Shown in pieces: positions 1-7,730 of a stretch of DNA of 11,327 bases. The notes under the pieces were generated by a model. The model was not told the origin of the DNA, ran no database searches, and saw nothing but the letters and a program-made list of their open reading frames with translations. How positions within the stretch are numbered: the stretch's first letter is position 1; each line of letters starts with the position of its first letter. This stretch comes from an uncultured Alphaproteobacteria bacterium. Its GTDB lineage: Bacteria > Pseudomonadota > Alphaproteobacteria > RF32 > CAG-239. Made by a program: the position numbers and the translations under genes. The stretch spans positions 1 through 11,327 of the forward strand of contig CAKQRB010000042.1 of NCBI GenBank assembly GCA_934271195.1, given 5' to 3'.

Positions 1-290
1 CGGTTTGTAGTGGCATATAACCGTCCGGAAGAACAAGAGTTAACATATCCGGCTTCACGACAGGCCCGCGGCCTGTCCTCTTTACAGCCTTTGTAATAAG
101 GCTTTCCGTTCGGGCATTGGTTATTAACAAAAGACGGCAGAGAACATGATTGTGTTTTATAGCCGTTATCAGTACACCATTTGACAGGGTCGCACTTAAG
201 GTAGTGGTCATCACGGGAACAAGTACCAACTTTAGCTTGATATTGCGGACATTGTCCTGATGAATAATAGGTATAACCTTTGTTCTCGCA
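1..290 (-). repeat. Coding tandem repeat, 114-base (38-residue) cysteine-rich unit
   Basis: Within the left-edge secreted protein, unit 1 is encoded by 290-177, unit 2 by 176-63, and a partial unit 3 by 62-1. The opening C-x3-G-Y recurs at residues 66-71, 104-109 and 142-147. Cysteines fall at offsets 0, 13, 23 and 32 in unit 1, and at 0, 10, 20 and 30 in unit 2. Unit 3 shows offsets 0 and 9 before the sequence ends. The period is constant while the residues between cysteines differ, which suggests old repeats held by disulfide geometry rather than a recent DNA duplication. Confidence 0.7.
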
Positions 291-485
291 ATATTCGGTA
301 TCTTCGTTAATGTTCATATTAATGTCACCGCCACCGGCAAGATCGTCATCAGCACAGTCGGGGAGGAAGCAAACGCCTGCAAAAGCGTTAGAAGGCGAGA
401 GGAGAACCGAGAAAACGGCGGCAACAGCAAAAACTGACACCGCAGAGTTTAGTTTCATGTGTAGCATAGTATTAATGTTTTTCAT
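1..485 (-). CDS. Secreted cysteine-rich tandem-repeat protein (partial, 3' end off the window)
   Basis: The first 161 codons are present and the frame stays open to the left edge, so the C-terminus is missing. I do not recognise a named family. Residues 1-36 look like a Sec signal peptide: basic start (K2, K11), hydrophobic core around 15-29, and an A-F-A cleavage site after residue 36. There is no lipobox at the first cysteine (C39). After a short Asp/Gly/Asn-rich linker (45-62) come cysteine-rich units starting at C66, C104 and C142, exactly 38 residues apart. Each opens with C-x3-G-Y; the two complete units carry four cysteines. The even cysteine number suggests disulfides outside the cytoplasm, but this is inference. 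The ATG at 485 is supported by GGAGG at 492-496, six bases upstream, and by a near-consensus promoter; M7 and M10 are less likely starts. The gene is real with high confidence; its function is unknown (surface or periplasmic structural protein is one guess). Confidence 0.85.
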   Translation of the reverse strand, partial: MKNINTMLHMKLNSAVSVFAVAAVFSVLLSPSNAFAGVCFLPDCADDDLAGGGDINMNINEDTEYCENKGYTYYSSGQCPQYQAKVGTCSRDDHYLKCDPVKWCTDNGYKTQSCSLPSFVNNQCPNGKPYYKGCKEDRPRACREAGYVNSCSSGRLYATTN

Positions 486-520
486 CGGCTTCCTCCCTAA
501 AAAGTTCCAATACTAAGACC

Positions 521-549
521 AGTATACCATAAAGAAACGCCAGTGTCAA
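521..549 (-). promoter_or_regulatory. Sigma-70-type promoter of the cysteine-rich secreted protein
   Basis: Reading the minus strand, a perfect -35 TTGACA (549-544) is followed by a 17-base spacer and TATACT (526-521, five of six consensus bases). The predicted start is near 514, giving a leader of about 29 bases that contains a strong GGGAGGAA ribosome binding site at 497-490. This is the strongest promoter match in the window and suggests high or constitutive expression. Confidence 0.85.
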
Positions 550-581
550 ACACTCATGAAGAATAATGTGGAAATTTTGGG

Positions 582-606
582 CAGAGGAGTGGGAAAAACA
601 GAGGAG
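582..606. repeat. Pair of 8-base direct repeats upstream of the cysteine-rich gene promoter
   Basis: CAGAGGAG occurs at 582-589 and again at 599-606, 17 bases apart, about 33-57 bases upstream of the -35 box at 544-549. ATTTTGG flanks the pair at 574-580 and 607-613. The placement would suit an activator site, but short purine-rich repeats arise by chance, so this is only suggestive. Confidence 0.25.
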
Positions 607-650
607 ATTTTGGCTAAAGAGAAGAAGCTTATCTACCAGAAAAATAACAT

Positions 651-682
651 AAAAAAACCTCCTGCAATCTGACAGGAGGTTT
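651..682 (-). terminator. Intrinsic terminator of trxA
   Basis: On the minus strand a perfect 10-base-pair stem (AAACCTCCTG at 655-664 pairing with CAGGAGGTTT at 673-682, 8-base loop) is followed by a run of seven T (657-651, partly shared with the stem). It begins 18 bases after the trxA stop and separates trxA from the promoter of the cysteine-rich gene. Confidence 0.88.
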
Positions 683-699
683 GAGAGTTGAAAAGACGA

Positions 700-1014
700 T
701 TAAGCGTGAGAAGAAATCCAAGATTCCAAAGCGGCTTTAGAATTCAATCCAACTTTAGTATCAACCTGTTTTCCGTCTTTGAACAAAAACATGGTCGGGA
801 TACTGCGGATTCCATATTGTGCAGCCGTATTCGGCGCTTCATCTACATTCATCTTGCAAATTTTCACCGTATCGCCCATAGATTTTGAAACCTCTTCCAA
901 AATCGGACCCAATTGGCGGCAGGGACCACACCATTCTGCCCAAAAATCCACCAATACCAAACCCTTGGACTTCAAAACTTCAGCATCAAACTGACTGTCG
1001 ACAATAGATTGCAT
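700..1014 (-). CDS. trxA: Thioredoxin
   Basis: This is a 104-residue thioredoxin, the usual length for bacterial TrxA. The active site W-C-G-P-C is at residues 28-32 (C29 and C32), preceded by the buried acid D23 and the conserved VDFWAEW strand. The cis-proline follows in I-P-T (P73). There is no signal peptide, so it acts in the cytoplasm, reducing disulfides in ribonucleotide reductase, PAPS reductase and similar clients, and being recharged by thioredoxin reductase (family knowledge). One extra cysteine (C53) lies outside the active site. The ATG at 1014 has AGGAAAG at 1025-1019 upstream. It follows addA after 90 bases, a recurring order in Alphaproteobacteria, but has its own candidate promoter and an intrinsic terminator. 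Confidence 0.97.
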   Translation of the reverse strand: MQSIVDSQFDAEVLKSKGLVLVDFWAEWCGPCRQLGPILEEVSKSMGDTVKICKMNVDEAPNTAAQYGIRSIPTMFLFKDGKQVDTKVGLNSKAALESWISSHA

Positions 1015-1073
1015 TAGACTTTCCTTTCTTCATCTGGTTTTATGTTTCTTCTAATATAGTAAATATTTTTTCA

Positions 1074-1102
1074 ATATTAAAGAGGAAACGCACAAAATTC
1101 AA
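1074..1102 (-). promoter_or_regulatory. Candidate promoter of trxA
   Basis: In the 90 bases between addA and trxA the minus strand carries TTGAAT (1102-1097), a 17-base spacer and TAATAT (1079-1074), four of six matches in each box. It would start near 1067 and leave a leader of about 50 bases. The -35 overlaps the region just past the addA stop. It would let trxA be expressed independently of the addBA genes. Confidence 0.5.
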
Positions 1103-1104
1103 AT

Positions 1105-4100
1105 TTATTCTGCCAAAGGCATCAAATCGGCTGTATCCGTCCATAAGATCAGCGGAATAATTTCTTTTTCGGGATAAATCCGCGCCAGCAAATCTTTATA
1201 AGCCTGCATCTGCTTCTGATATGCCGTCGGAATATCTTTAACAGACTTTGCTGCCGGACGATTGGTTTTATAATCTACCAGCAACACTCTGTCTTTTTCA
1301 ATCACCAACCTGTCAACTTGTCCGGAAATAATCCGGCCATTGACTTCACCCATAATCGGAACTTCGGCTTTTGACTCGGCAGAAAAAACCGCCGAAAATT
1401 CAGGATTTTCTAACAGTCGCACAACCTCAAGGGTAATTCTCTCTTTTTCTGCTGCCGACAGATCCGGTGCATTTTTTTCCAAATAGCCATCAATAATGTC
1501 ACAACCGTCTTTGGCATAAACTTCCGGCAAAAACTGCAAAAGTTTATGAATAATCAGTCCGCGGCGATACCGGCTTTTTCCATGGTTTCCAATCGGTGAT
1601 GCCAGCGCCGGCTCTTCTTCGTCGTCCTCAAGCTTTGACGGACTCAGAGGCTTTGCCAGCGCGCTTTCCGCTTCCGGTTTTTCATCAAGCCACGCTTCTG
1701 TGCATTCCAGATAAACCGTCTTTTCTGATACTTTTTTGGGCTTGGGTTCAAATGCCTGCGAACATTCATAGGCAATAATATCGCCATGCTCCGCTGTTCC
1801 GATTTCCTTCAGCGATTTTTCACAGATTTTATACCACGATTCCTCATGCGGCTTAGAACGTTCGCTGTTATAATAGCCGCAAACTGCCAACAAATCTTCC
1901 GCTCTGGTCAAAGCCACATACAAAAGCCGACGATATTCCTGCAAAGCATTCTGCTTTTCGGCCTCTTTTATCCTGACGCAATTGTCGTCATAATCCTGCG
2001 CCGACAACGGATAATAAAACAAATCGTCCCACAACATGCCGCCGGAATTTTTTACGCTTACAACTCGCACCGTATCAGGCAAAATCACTATCGGCGCCTG
2101 CAAGCCTTTTGAACCGTGAACCGTCATAATCCGCACCGCATCAGCTTCGCTCTGCTCCAGCTCACGCTTGATTTCCACTTCATCACCGCCAATCCAGTCA
2201 ATAAACCCCTGCAGCGTCGGAATATGCTCCTGTTCATAAGCAATCGTCAAATTCATAAACTCGTCTATACCGTCTTCAGCTTCATATCCCAGTCTGGATA
2301 TAAACTTCTTCCGTCCGCCAAGCTGGTTCAAAACCTCGGCATAAATTTCAAACGGACGCAAAAATCCGGCGCGGGAACTCAGCTTTTGCAAACACTGATA
2401 AACTCTGCCATAAACCGGCTCGTCTTTCAGACGGCTCCACAGGCTCACGCCTTTGCCGCGTTCACAGCACAATTTTTCCAAATCTTTGTCCTCCAGCCCG
2501 AACAAAGGAGATTTCAGAACTTCGGCCAACGTCAGATCATCTGTCGGCAGCAACAAAAACTTGCCAAGCGAAACCAAATCCTGCACTGCAATCTGTTCCA
2601 AAAGCTTAATCTTGTCCACACCGGCAATATTAACGCCGGCATTTTTACAGGCGCGCACCAACTCTTCCACAAAACGATTGCGCCTCTGGACCAGAATCAT
2701 AAAATCCTTATATCTGACCGGCCGCTTTTGCGACTTCAGCTCCTGACCGCTTTCAACTATCTGCCTAATACGTCCGGCAATTTGTCCGGCCAGCCGCGAA
2801 CTTGTCGATTCGACGCTCACACGCTCCATTGACGGCAGCCAGACATCTTTGTTCTCACCCTCTTCCGGCTCAATCAGCGGCCAAAGCTCAACCCGTCCGG
2901 CTTCTCCCGCCCGATAAGGAATATGCGTAATATCCTCGCCGTCATCAGCCACGCCGTCACGCCCCGGAAAGTGCCGAAACACATGATTTACCGTTTCCAA
3001 AACCGCCGCCGTTGACCGAAAAGACACCTCCAGATTGACCACCTCAAAACCATCAGGCGTTTCTTGCCCGACCAGCTGCGAAAAATAGTGCTGCATCGCG
3101 GCAAAACCTTTCGGATCCGCGCCCTGAAAACTGTAAATCGACTGCTTTTTATCTCCGACCGCAAACACCGTCTTGCACACATTGCCGGCACCGGCATCAT
3201 CAAAAAAATGCTCGGTCAGCGCCCGTATAATCGCCCATTGGTCGGGAGAAGTATCCTGAGCTTCGTCAATCAGAATATTGTCTATGCCGCCGTCCAGCTT
3301 AAACATTACCCATTGCGAAACGCCTTTGTTTTCGAGCAGCTGTCTGGTTGTTACAATCAGATCTTCATAATCCATTTTGGAACGGCTTTTCTTAAAATGA
3401 TTATAAGCCGAAATCAAATCTTCCGCCAAAAACAAAACCGCTCTGGTACTGTCCGCCAGTCTGACTGCCGCCAGTTTTTTTCTTAAATCGCAAAGTCTCT
3501 GTGCTTCTGCATAAAAAACTTCTTCAAAATCAGGACATAGGGTTAAAACCGCTTTTGTTGCCGCCTTTGCCGGAATCCCGCCGTCTTTATTCAAAAAACA
3601 CGCGACATAATCGTCAAAATCTTCCGATTGCAGCGGTCGCTCCAGCAAACCGGCAAGTTTTTGAGCTTTTTCCTTCTCCTTAGCTCCGCCTCCAGACCAA
3701 CCCTGCACCAGCATAAACGCTTTCTCACGGTCAAATCCGGCCAAGAACTCTTCTTTGACAGTTGCTTCGCTGCAATTCTCAGACAAGCCGAGTCGCCGCA
3801 AAAGCTCGGCCGCAATTATATCAACATTTTGATACCGCGCCAACATTTGCGAAATCTTATTCCTGTTGGCCGCAATTGTATTCATAATCTCAGGAAAAGA
3901 AAACTCACTGACTTTCCTTGTCAAAAAGCTCAGAGCCTGTCCGGCCGGACTTTCCGGTTCTTCTTCAATTTTTTTCAAAAGTTGAGACTGAATATCAGCC
4001 AGTGCTTCGGCCGCTGCCCGATCATCCATTACCTCAAAATATGGCGAAATATGCGCCTCCAGCGGAAAGCGCTTCAAAATCTCCTGACAAAAGGCGTGAA

Positions 4101-4503
4101 TTGTCTGAATCTTCATTCCGCCCGGCGTATCCAATAAAACGGCAAACAGCCGCCGCGCCGAGGCCTCCAGTTTTTCCAGTTGCTTCCGATCCTGCGGAAG
4201 CTTTCCGAGCAGAGCTTCCAATTCGCTATATAATTCCTGCTGCGGCATAACCGCCCACTTGCTCAACCTTTCGGAAATGCGGCTGCTCATCTCTACCGCC
4301 GCCGCTTTTGTATAAGTCAGACATAAAATCCGCCCCGGATTGCCGCCGCCCAGCAGAATCCGCAATACCCTGTCTGAAAGAACCTTGGTTTTTCCTGTTC
4401 CGGCCGAAGCCTGTACCCATACCGATTTTTTCGGATTCGCCGCCCGCCGCTGTTGTTCCGTTGCCCGCCAGCTGCGGTTTTGTCTTTCCTGCTCAATCAT
4501 CAT
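1105..4503 (-). CDS. addA: Double-strand break repair helicase-nuclease subunit AddA
   Basis: At 1132 residues this has the full length of alphaproteobacterial AddA. It shows the complete UvrD-like superfamily 1A helicase motif set: Q-motif region around A14-P24, Walker A ASAGTGKT (32-39), motif Ia LTYTKAAA (62-69), Walker B IDEAQDT (412-418), motif III GDKKQSIYSFQGA (450-462), motif IV SFRST (494-498), motif V TVHGSKGLQ (794-802) and motif VI YRRLLYVALTRAED (857-870). The C-terminal RecB-like nuclease has H986, D1064 and D1077-Y-K1079, with QKQMQAY at 1096-1102. With AddB it unwinds and resects DNA ends for RecA loading. ATG at 4503 (or the adjacent ATG at 4500) overlaps the end of addB by 11 bases with GGTGA upstream, so translation is probably coupled. 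No motif is broken. Confidence 0.97.
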   Translation of the reverse strand: MMIEQERQNRSWRATEQQRRAANPKKSVWVQASAGTGKTKVLSDRVLRILLGGGNPGRILCLTYTKAAAVEMSSRISERLSKWAVMPQQELYSELEALLGKLPQDRKQLEKLEASARRLFAVLLDTPGGMKIQTIHAFCQEILKRFPLEAHISPYFEVMDDRAAAEALADIQSQLLKKIEEEPESPAGQALSFLTRKVSEFSFPEIMNTIAANRNKISQMLARYQNVDIIAAELLRRLGLSENCSEATVKEEFLAGFDREKAFMLVQGWSGGGAKEKEKAQKLAGLLERPLQSEDFDDYVACFLNKDGGIPAKAATKAVLTLCPDFEEVFYAEAQRLCDLRKKLAAVRLADSTRAVLFLAEDLISAYNHFKKSRSKMDYEDLIVTTRQLLENKGVSQWVMFKLDGGIDNILIDEAQDTSPDQWAIIRALTEHFFDDAGAGNVCKTVFAVGDKKQSIYSFQGADPKGFAAMQHYFSQLVGQETPDGFEVVNLEVSFRSTAAVLETVNHVFRHFPGRDGVADDGEDITHIPYRAGEAGRVELWPLIEPEEGENKDVWLPSMERVSVESTSSRLAGQIAGRIRQIVESGQELKSQKRPVRYKDFMILVQRRNRFVEELVRACKNAGVNIAGVDKIKLLEQIAVQDLVSLGKFLLLPTDDLTLAEVLKSPLFGLEDKDLEKLCCERGKGVSLWSRLKDEPVYGRVYQCLQKLSSRAGFLRPFEIYAEVLNQLGGRKKFISRLGYEAEDGIDEFMNLTIAYEQEHIPTLQGFIDWIGGDEVEIKRELEQSEADAVRIMTVHGSKGLQAPIVILPDTVRVVSVKNSGGMLWDDLFYYPLSAQDYDDNCVRIKEAEKQNALQEYRRLLYVALTRAEDLLAVCGYYNSERSKPHEESWYKICEKSLKEIGTAEHGDIIAYECSQAFEPKPKKVSEKTVYLECTEAWLDEKPEAESALAKPLSPSKLEDDEEEPALASPIGNHGKSRYRRGLIIHKLLQFLPEVYAKDGCDIIDGYLEKNAPDLSAAEKERITLEVVRLLENPEFSAVFSAESKAEVPIMGEVNGRIISGQVDRLVIEKDRVLLVDYKTNRPAAKSVKDIPTAYQKQMQAYKDLLARIYPEKEIIPLILWTDTADLMPLAE

Positions 4504-7372
4504 TGTCTTTCACCGACCATTCTTTAATCCGCGCCAAATGTTCATAATCCGAATACTCCGGTATATTCTTCGGATTCGGTTGACATACATAAGCTGTTGA
4601 TTCAAATTCAAAACAACTGATATATTCTCTGATAATTTCCAAATTATCTTGCAAAACCTGCTTAATATCCTCGGAAATTTCCGTTTCCTGCCACCCAAGC
4701 TGCCAATAAATCAGCTTTGCCGCTTCTTTGGCCGGAATTCCGGCAAAACCGCCGCTTTCGGCAATTAACCCCTCAATCGGCAGCTGCGGCGCTTTTCCGT
4801 TGCATACCTCTTTAATCTTGCGTGCCTTTCCGGTCTTATAGTCAATAATGTTGATTTTTCCGTCTTTTGTCTCGTCAACACGGTCAGCAATCGCTTTCAG
4901 CGTAAAGTCCCGTCCTGCGGTCTTAATTGTCAAAGCGCCGGAAACTTCTGTATTGACGCGAGCAATCTGCGGACGATATTCTTTTTCCTGCTGCAAAAAC
5001 CAATCAACCGATTTCTCAAAATTCGGCCACCAAAAAGCTCTGGTTTCCTGCGCCACCTTGTTTTCGGCAAAATAAGCCTCGCCCAGTTTAAGCAATTCCT
5101 CTCTGGCGTTTTCGGGCAGCTGCTCCGGATATTTATTATTAAATTCCTGCAAAACCGCATGAACAATTGTACCGTAATCAGAAAAATCAAGCTTTTCTTC
5201 CACCTCTTCCAATCGTTTGAGCCTTAAAATATAACGAGCATAAATCTCATAAGGATCGCGCATCCACTTCTCAATGGCGCTTGCCGACAAAGCATTCGGC
5301 CGCAGTCTGACCTCCGGACGCGGTGCCGGCGGCTTGATACTGCTAAACGTTACAGGTTTGTCCAGTTGTTTAGCCCAATAACCATAAGGGCTGAGTTCCA
5401 TGTCCTCGACCTTCTGCCCAAGCGCTTTCAAAACCGTTTCCAAACGCAGCCACCAGCGCGATTTTACCATCGGCGTTCCCTGCACCCGTTCCGCCCGTGT
5501 CAGATAAACAGTCTCGCTGCAGAGCAGCCGGAAAAAATCCAAAGCGGCAATTCCGATAGCTTTTTCAGGCAGCGGAAAACCAAAATCCTTTTTCATCGGC
5601 CGCGACAACCATGGATCGGAAGATGCTGTTTTCGGCCAAACGCCCTCATTGACTTCTCCGATAATCATCACATCAAAATGATTCAGCCGCGCTTCAATCG
5701 GCCCGAGAATTTTCAGGCGCGGATGCCCACAGAATTTCGGTCGCACGTTTACTCCATTCATTAAGGCATCCAACAATCCGCCATATTCTTTTGTCTCTAT
5801 CTCACCGAGCACCTCGGCATTTTCATACAAATCAGCAATAAACTGCGCAGCAGCCTCGCCATCGTCACCCTGCCATAAGACCTGTTCTCCGCTTTTCTGC
5901 GGTGTTTTGGCCAGCAATTCGGCCGTTCGAATATGACAAGCCAGCAAATCTTTGAAAAGCACTTTGTCTTGTTGCAGTAACTCTGACAATTCCCGTAGAT
6001 TGTTTGAAATTTCCTGCAAAAAGGCTTCACACACGTCTGCCTGACCACCGGCTTTACGCCACCATTTTTCCAAATCACATACTCTCAGACGGATATCAGC
6101 AGCCTCCTGTCCCATTCTCAACAGCGGATGTTTTAGCAAAGCCAAAAGTTTAAGGCGTGATTCGCTCTCCGCCGCCTGTACCGTAAGCCGTAAAAATATG
6201 CCTACAGCCGTCAGACTGAGCGGACGACCGGCAGAGTCATCAACAGTCACATCCCAGCGTTCCAGTTCCGCCGACACCCGTCGCGCCAGATTCCTGTCAG
6301 AAGTCACCAGTGCCGCTGTTTTCTCGGGCGTTGCCAGCACCTCACGCATAATCAACGCAATTGCCAGAGCTTCTTCCCGCAAATCACTGCAGTTAAGCAG
6401 ATTAATGCCGCGCCACGCCGTTTCGTCAAAACCTTTTTGCCCGATTTCCAGCCAGCGGTTTGTCACGCTCGCCGGCCTCATTACCTCAGACACAAAAGCC
6501 TCCCGTTTGCTGTTTTCCGGCAATAAAGCCTCTGTAACCAGTTCTCTCGGTATATCCAGATAATCAAGCAGTTGCTTCAGTTCAAACTGCGGATGCGTTT
6601 CATCAAGAGCCGCCCAGCTCTCATCATCAAGTTTTCTGTCTAACGCCGAAAGCCACAATTCGCCGTTTGGCAATTCCAGCACGGTTTTTACCATTTTTCT
6701 CATTAAAGGATAAGTTGCCGTTGTGCCGGCTATAACGATTCTTTTTTCCGTCCGGTTGTGCTGCCAGATATCACATTGCGCTTCCAACAGCCGGTTACGA
6801 CGCGCCACCGGATCAATAACCTGCCTTTCTTCCAAAATCAGCGGCCAGAATTCAGTAATAATCTTCAAAAATTTGAGCGTTTCCTGCCAGTGCACGGCAT
6901 AATCGTCAGGCACCAGATCAGCCAGTCCTGCAAAATCAAGCTGCTCATTCTCTGCCAGATCAATTAGTCCGGATAATTCCTGCGCCAGAAAACAGGCCTG
7001 ATTCAACGACATTTTTTCCATACCGAAATCACCGGGCTTTGACATAATAATTTTAGTAAACAAAAGGTTGCGTTCCGTGCTGCTGATTGCCGGAAACATT
7101 CCTGACAGATATTCTCTGCTGCCGCCGCCGGTCAAAAACAATTCATCTTCTTCGGTCTCACCCAGCGGCATCATACGGGGCAAAAGCATCGGCGACATGC
7201 CTTCTGCCCGCACAAAAGCATCGGTCAGAGCCTTAACCGCTCGCCGGTTCGGCAGCAAGAACAGCACATCGGACAGTGCCTGCCGATTCTCACAATACTC
7301 ATTCAAAAATTTTTGTGCCAGAATGTCGGTAAAACCGCAACTGGCCGGAACATTGTAAATTTTTTTTCTCAT
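4493..7372 (-). CDS. addB: Double-strand break repair protein AddB (alphaproteobacterial type)
   Basis: This 959-residue partner of AddA has an inactive-helicase-like N-terminal half and a C-terminal RecB-family nuclease. The N-terminus lacks a Walker A motif: the equivalent stretch around residues 9-23 is degenerate, followed by LPNRR (40-44). Other landmarks are DDSAGRPLS (378-386), IGEVNEGVWP (571-580) and LSASAIEKWMRDPY (695-708). Nuclease residues are H738, D830, D844-Y-K846 and the QLPIEGL segment (863-869). The Cys-Pro-Phe that starts the iron-sulfur site in Firmicutes AddB is Asp-Pro-Tyr here (707-709), and no C-terminal cysteine cluster is seen, so an iron-sulfur cluster is unlikely; I believe this is normal for the alphaproteobacterial group. 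The ATG at 7372 has no Shine-Dalgarno sequence but sits just downstream of a candidate promoter. It overlaps addA by 11 bases. Confidence 0.95.
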   Translation of the reverse strand: MRKKIYNVPASCGFTDILAQKFLNEYCENRQALSDVLFLLPNRRAVKALTDAFVRAEGMSPMLLPRMMPLGETEEDELFLTGGGSREYLSGMFPAISSTERNLLFTKIIMSKPGDFGMEKMSLNQACFLAQELSGLIDLAENEQLDFAGLADLVPDDYAVHWQETLKFLKIITEFWPLILEERQVIDPVARRNRLLEAQCDIWQHNRTEKRIVIAGTTATYPLMRKMVKTVLELPNGELWLSALDRKLDDESWAALDETHPQFELKQLLDYLDIPRELVTEALLPENSKREAFVSEVMRPASVTNRWLEIGQKGFDETAWRGINLLNCSDLREEALAIALIMREVLATPEKTAALVTSDRNLARRVSAELERWDVTVDDSAGRPLSLTAVGIFLRLTVQAAESESRLKLLALLKHPLLRMGQEAADIRLRVCDLEKWWRKAGGQADVCEAFLQEISNNLRELSELLQQDKVLFKDLLACHIRTAELLAKTPQKSGEQVLWQGDDGEAAAQFIADLYENAEVLGEIETKEYGGLLDALMNGVNVRPKFCGHPRLKILGPIEARLNHFDVMIIGEVNEGVWPKTASSDPWLSRPMKKDFGFPLPEKAIGIAALDFFRLLCSETVYLTRAERVQGTPMVKSRWWLRLETVLKALGQKVEDMELSPYGYWAKQLDKPVTFSSIKPPAPRPEVRLRPNALSASAIEKWMRDPYEIYARYILRLKRLEEVEEKLDFSDYGTIVHAVLQEFNNKYPEQLPENAREELLKLGEAYFAENKVAQETRAFWWPNFEKSVDWFLQQEKEYRPQIARVNTEVSGALTIKTAGRDFTLKAIADRVDETKDGKINIIDYKTGKARKIKEVCNGKAPQLPIEGLIAESGGFAGIPAKEAAKLIYWQLGWQETEISEDIKQVLQDNLEIIREYISCFEFESTAYVCQPNPKNIPEYSDYEHLARIKEWSVKDNDD

Positions 7373-7379
7373 AACGGAA

Positions 7380-7407
7380 AGTTTAAGCAGAATCCCTGAT
7401 TAGTCAA
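7380..7407 (-). promoter_or_regulatory. Candidate promoter of addBA, predicting a nearly leaderless transcript
   Basis: The minus strand carries TTGACT (7407-7402), a 16-base spacer and TAAACT (7385-7380). Only seven bases separate the -10 box from the addB ATG (7372), so transcription would start at or next to the start codon. No ribosome binding site is visible there, which fits a leaderless message. If this promoter is not used, addB would depend on read-through from the rph-rdgB side. Confidence 0.45.
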
Positions 7408-7471
7408 CAAAAAACCGGCTTTTTTATAAACAACTGTGCAAGTTATCAAATTTTGCCAAATAAGGGGATTG

Positions 7472-7717
7472 CCATTCCCAAAAAATAAAGTTCAAACCGC
7501 CCTTTTGCAGCAAATGCCTCTTAATTATTTAGCCTTTGTAACACAAATTGACAACGCAATCTTTAATTCCGGCATTCTGCAACCGTTCAACATTATAATC
7601 AATCAGGGCTTTTCCAGCAACTTCAACAAGCGGTTTAGGCTTGTCATCTGTCAACTGCAGCATTCTTTTGCCGCGACCGGCCGCCAAAATAAAAGCCTGT
7701 GTGATTTTTTCCGCCAT
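7472..7717 (-). pseudogene. murU: Remnant of N-acetylmuramate-1-phosphate uridylyltransferase (MurU-like)
   Basis: Only the N-terminus of a sugar-phosphate nucleotidyltransferase remains. From ATG 7717 (AAGGAA upstream) 62 codons are open and include the nucleotide-binding LAAGRGKRM (12-20), then T-x3-KPKPL and a Rossmann-like continuation to YKG. A TAA at 7531-7529 follows. Beyond it the same frame continues with plausible family sequence (IIKRHLLQKGGLNFIF) to about 7472, as if a Glu or Asp codon had become stop, and then ends at TAA 7426-7424. Family members are about 230-240 residues, so some 150 C-terminal residues, including the rest of the active site, are gone. The usual Pro in R-M-x-P-L-T is Gln here, another sign of decay. 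MurU is commonly found just upstream of addB in Alphaproteobacteria, which supports the identity over other nucleotidyltransferases. A frame extension to TTG 7738 overlaps rdgB and is less likely the start. Confidence 0.8.
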
Positions 7718-7730
7718 TTTTCGCTTTTCC

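Noticed and set aside
280..516. 78-codon plus-strand open frame at the left edge
   Set aside because: It is antisense to the signal-peptide region and promoter of the cysteine-rich gene, which has a strong ribosome binding site and promoter.
556..672. 38-codon plus-strand open frame starting MKNNVEILGRG in the trxA/cysteine-rich gene spacer
   Set aside because: No ribosome binding site precedes it, and it runs through the trxA terminator hairpin. The spacer is better explained by the terminator and the minus-strand promoter.
2116..2832. 238-codon open frame on the plus strand opposite addA
   Set aside because: It is antisense to the intact addA gene, which has every helicase motif. The translation is Gln/Asn/Leu-rich, as expected of a reverse frame of this codon usage.
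4493..7372. Possibility that addB is defective because it lacks a Walker A motif
   Set aside because: Alphaproteobacterial AddB lacks a functional helicase site as a group, and the nuclease residues here are intact, so this is normal.
7409..7425. A6-CCGGC-T6 near-palindrome upstream of addB, considered as a terminator after murU
   Set aside because: It could only form a six-pair A-T stem with a five-base loop, with no separate T tract, so it is too weak to call. It also lies next to the candidate addB promoter.
7464..7479. GGGGAT-TGCC-ATTCCC inverted repeat in the murU remnant
   Set aside because: It is short, mismatched on the transcribed strand and not followed by a T run; it lies in decaying coding sequence.
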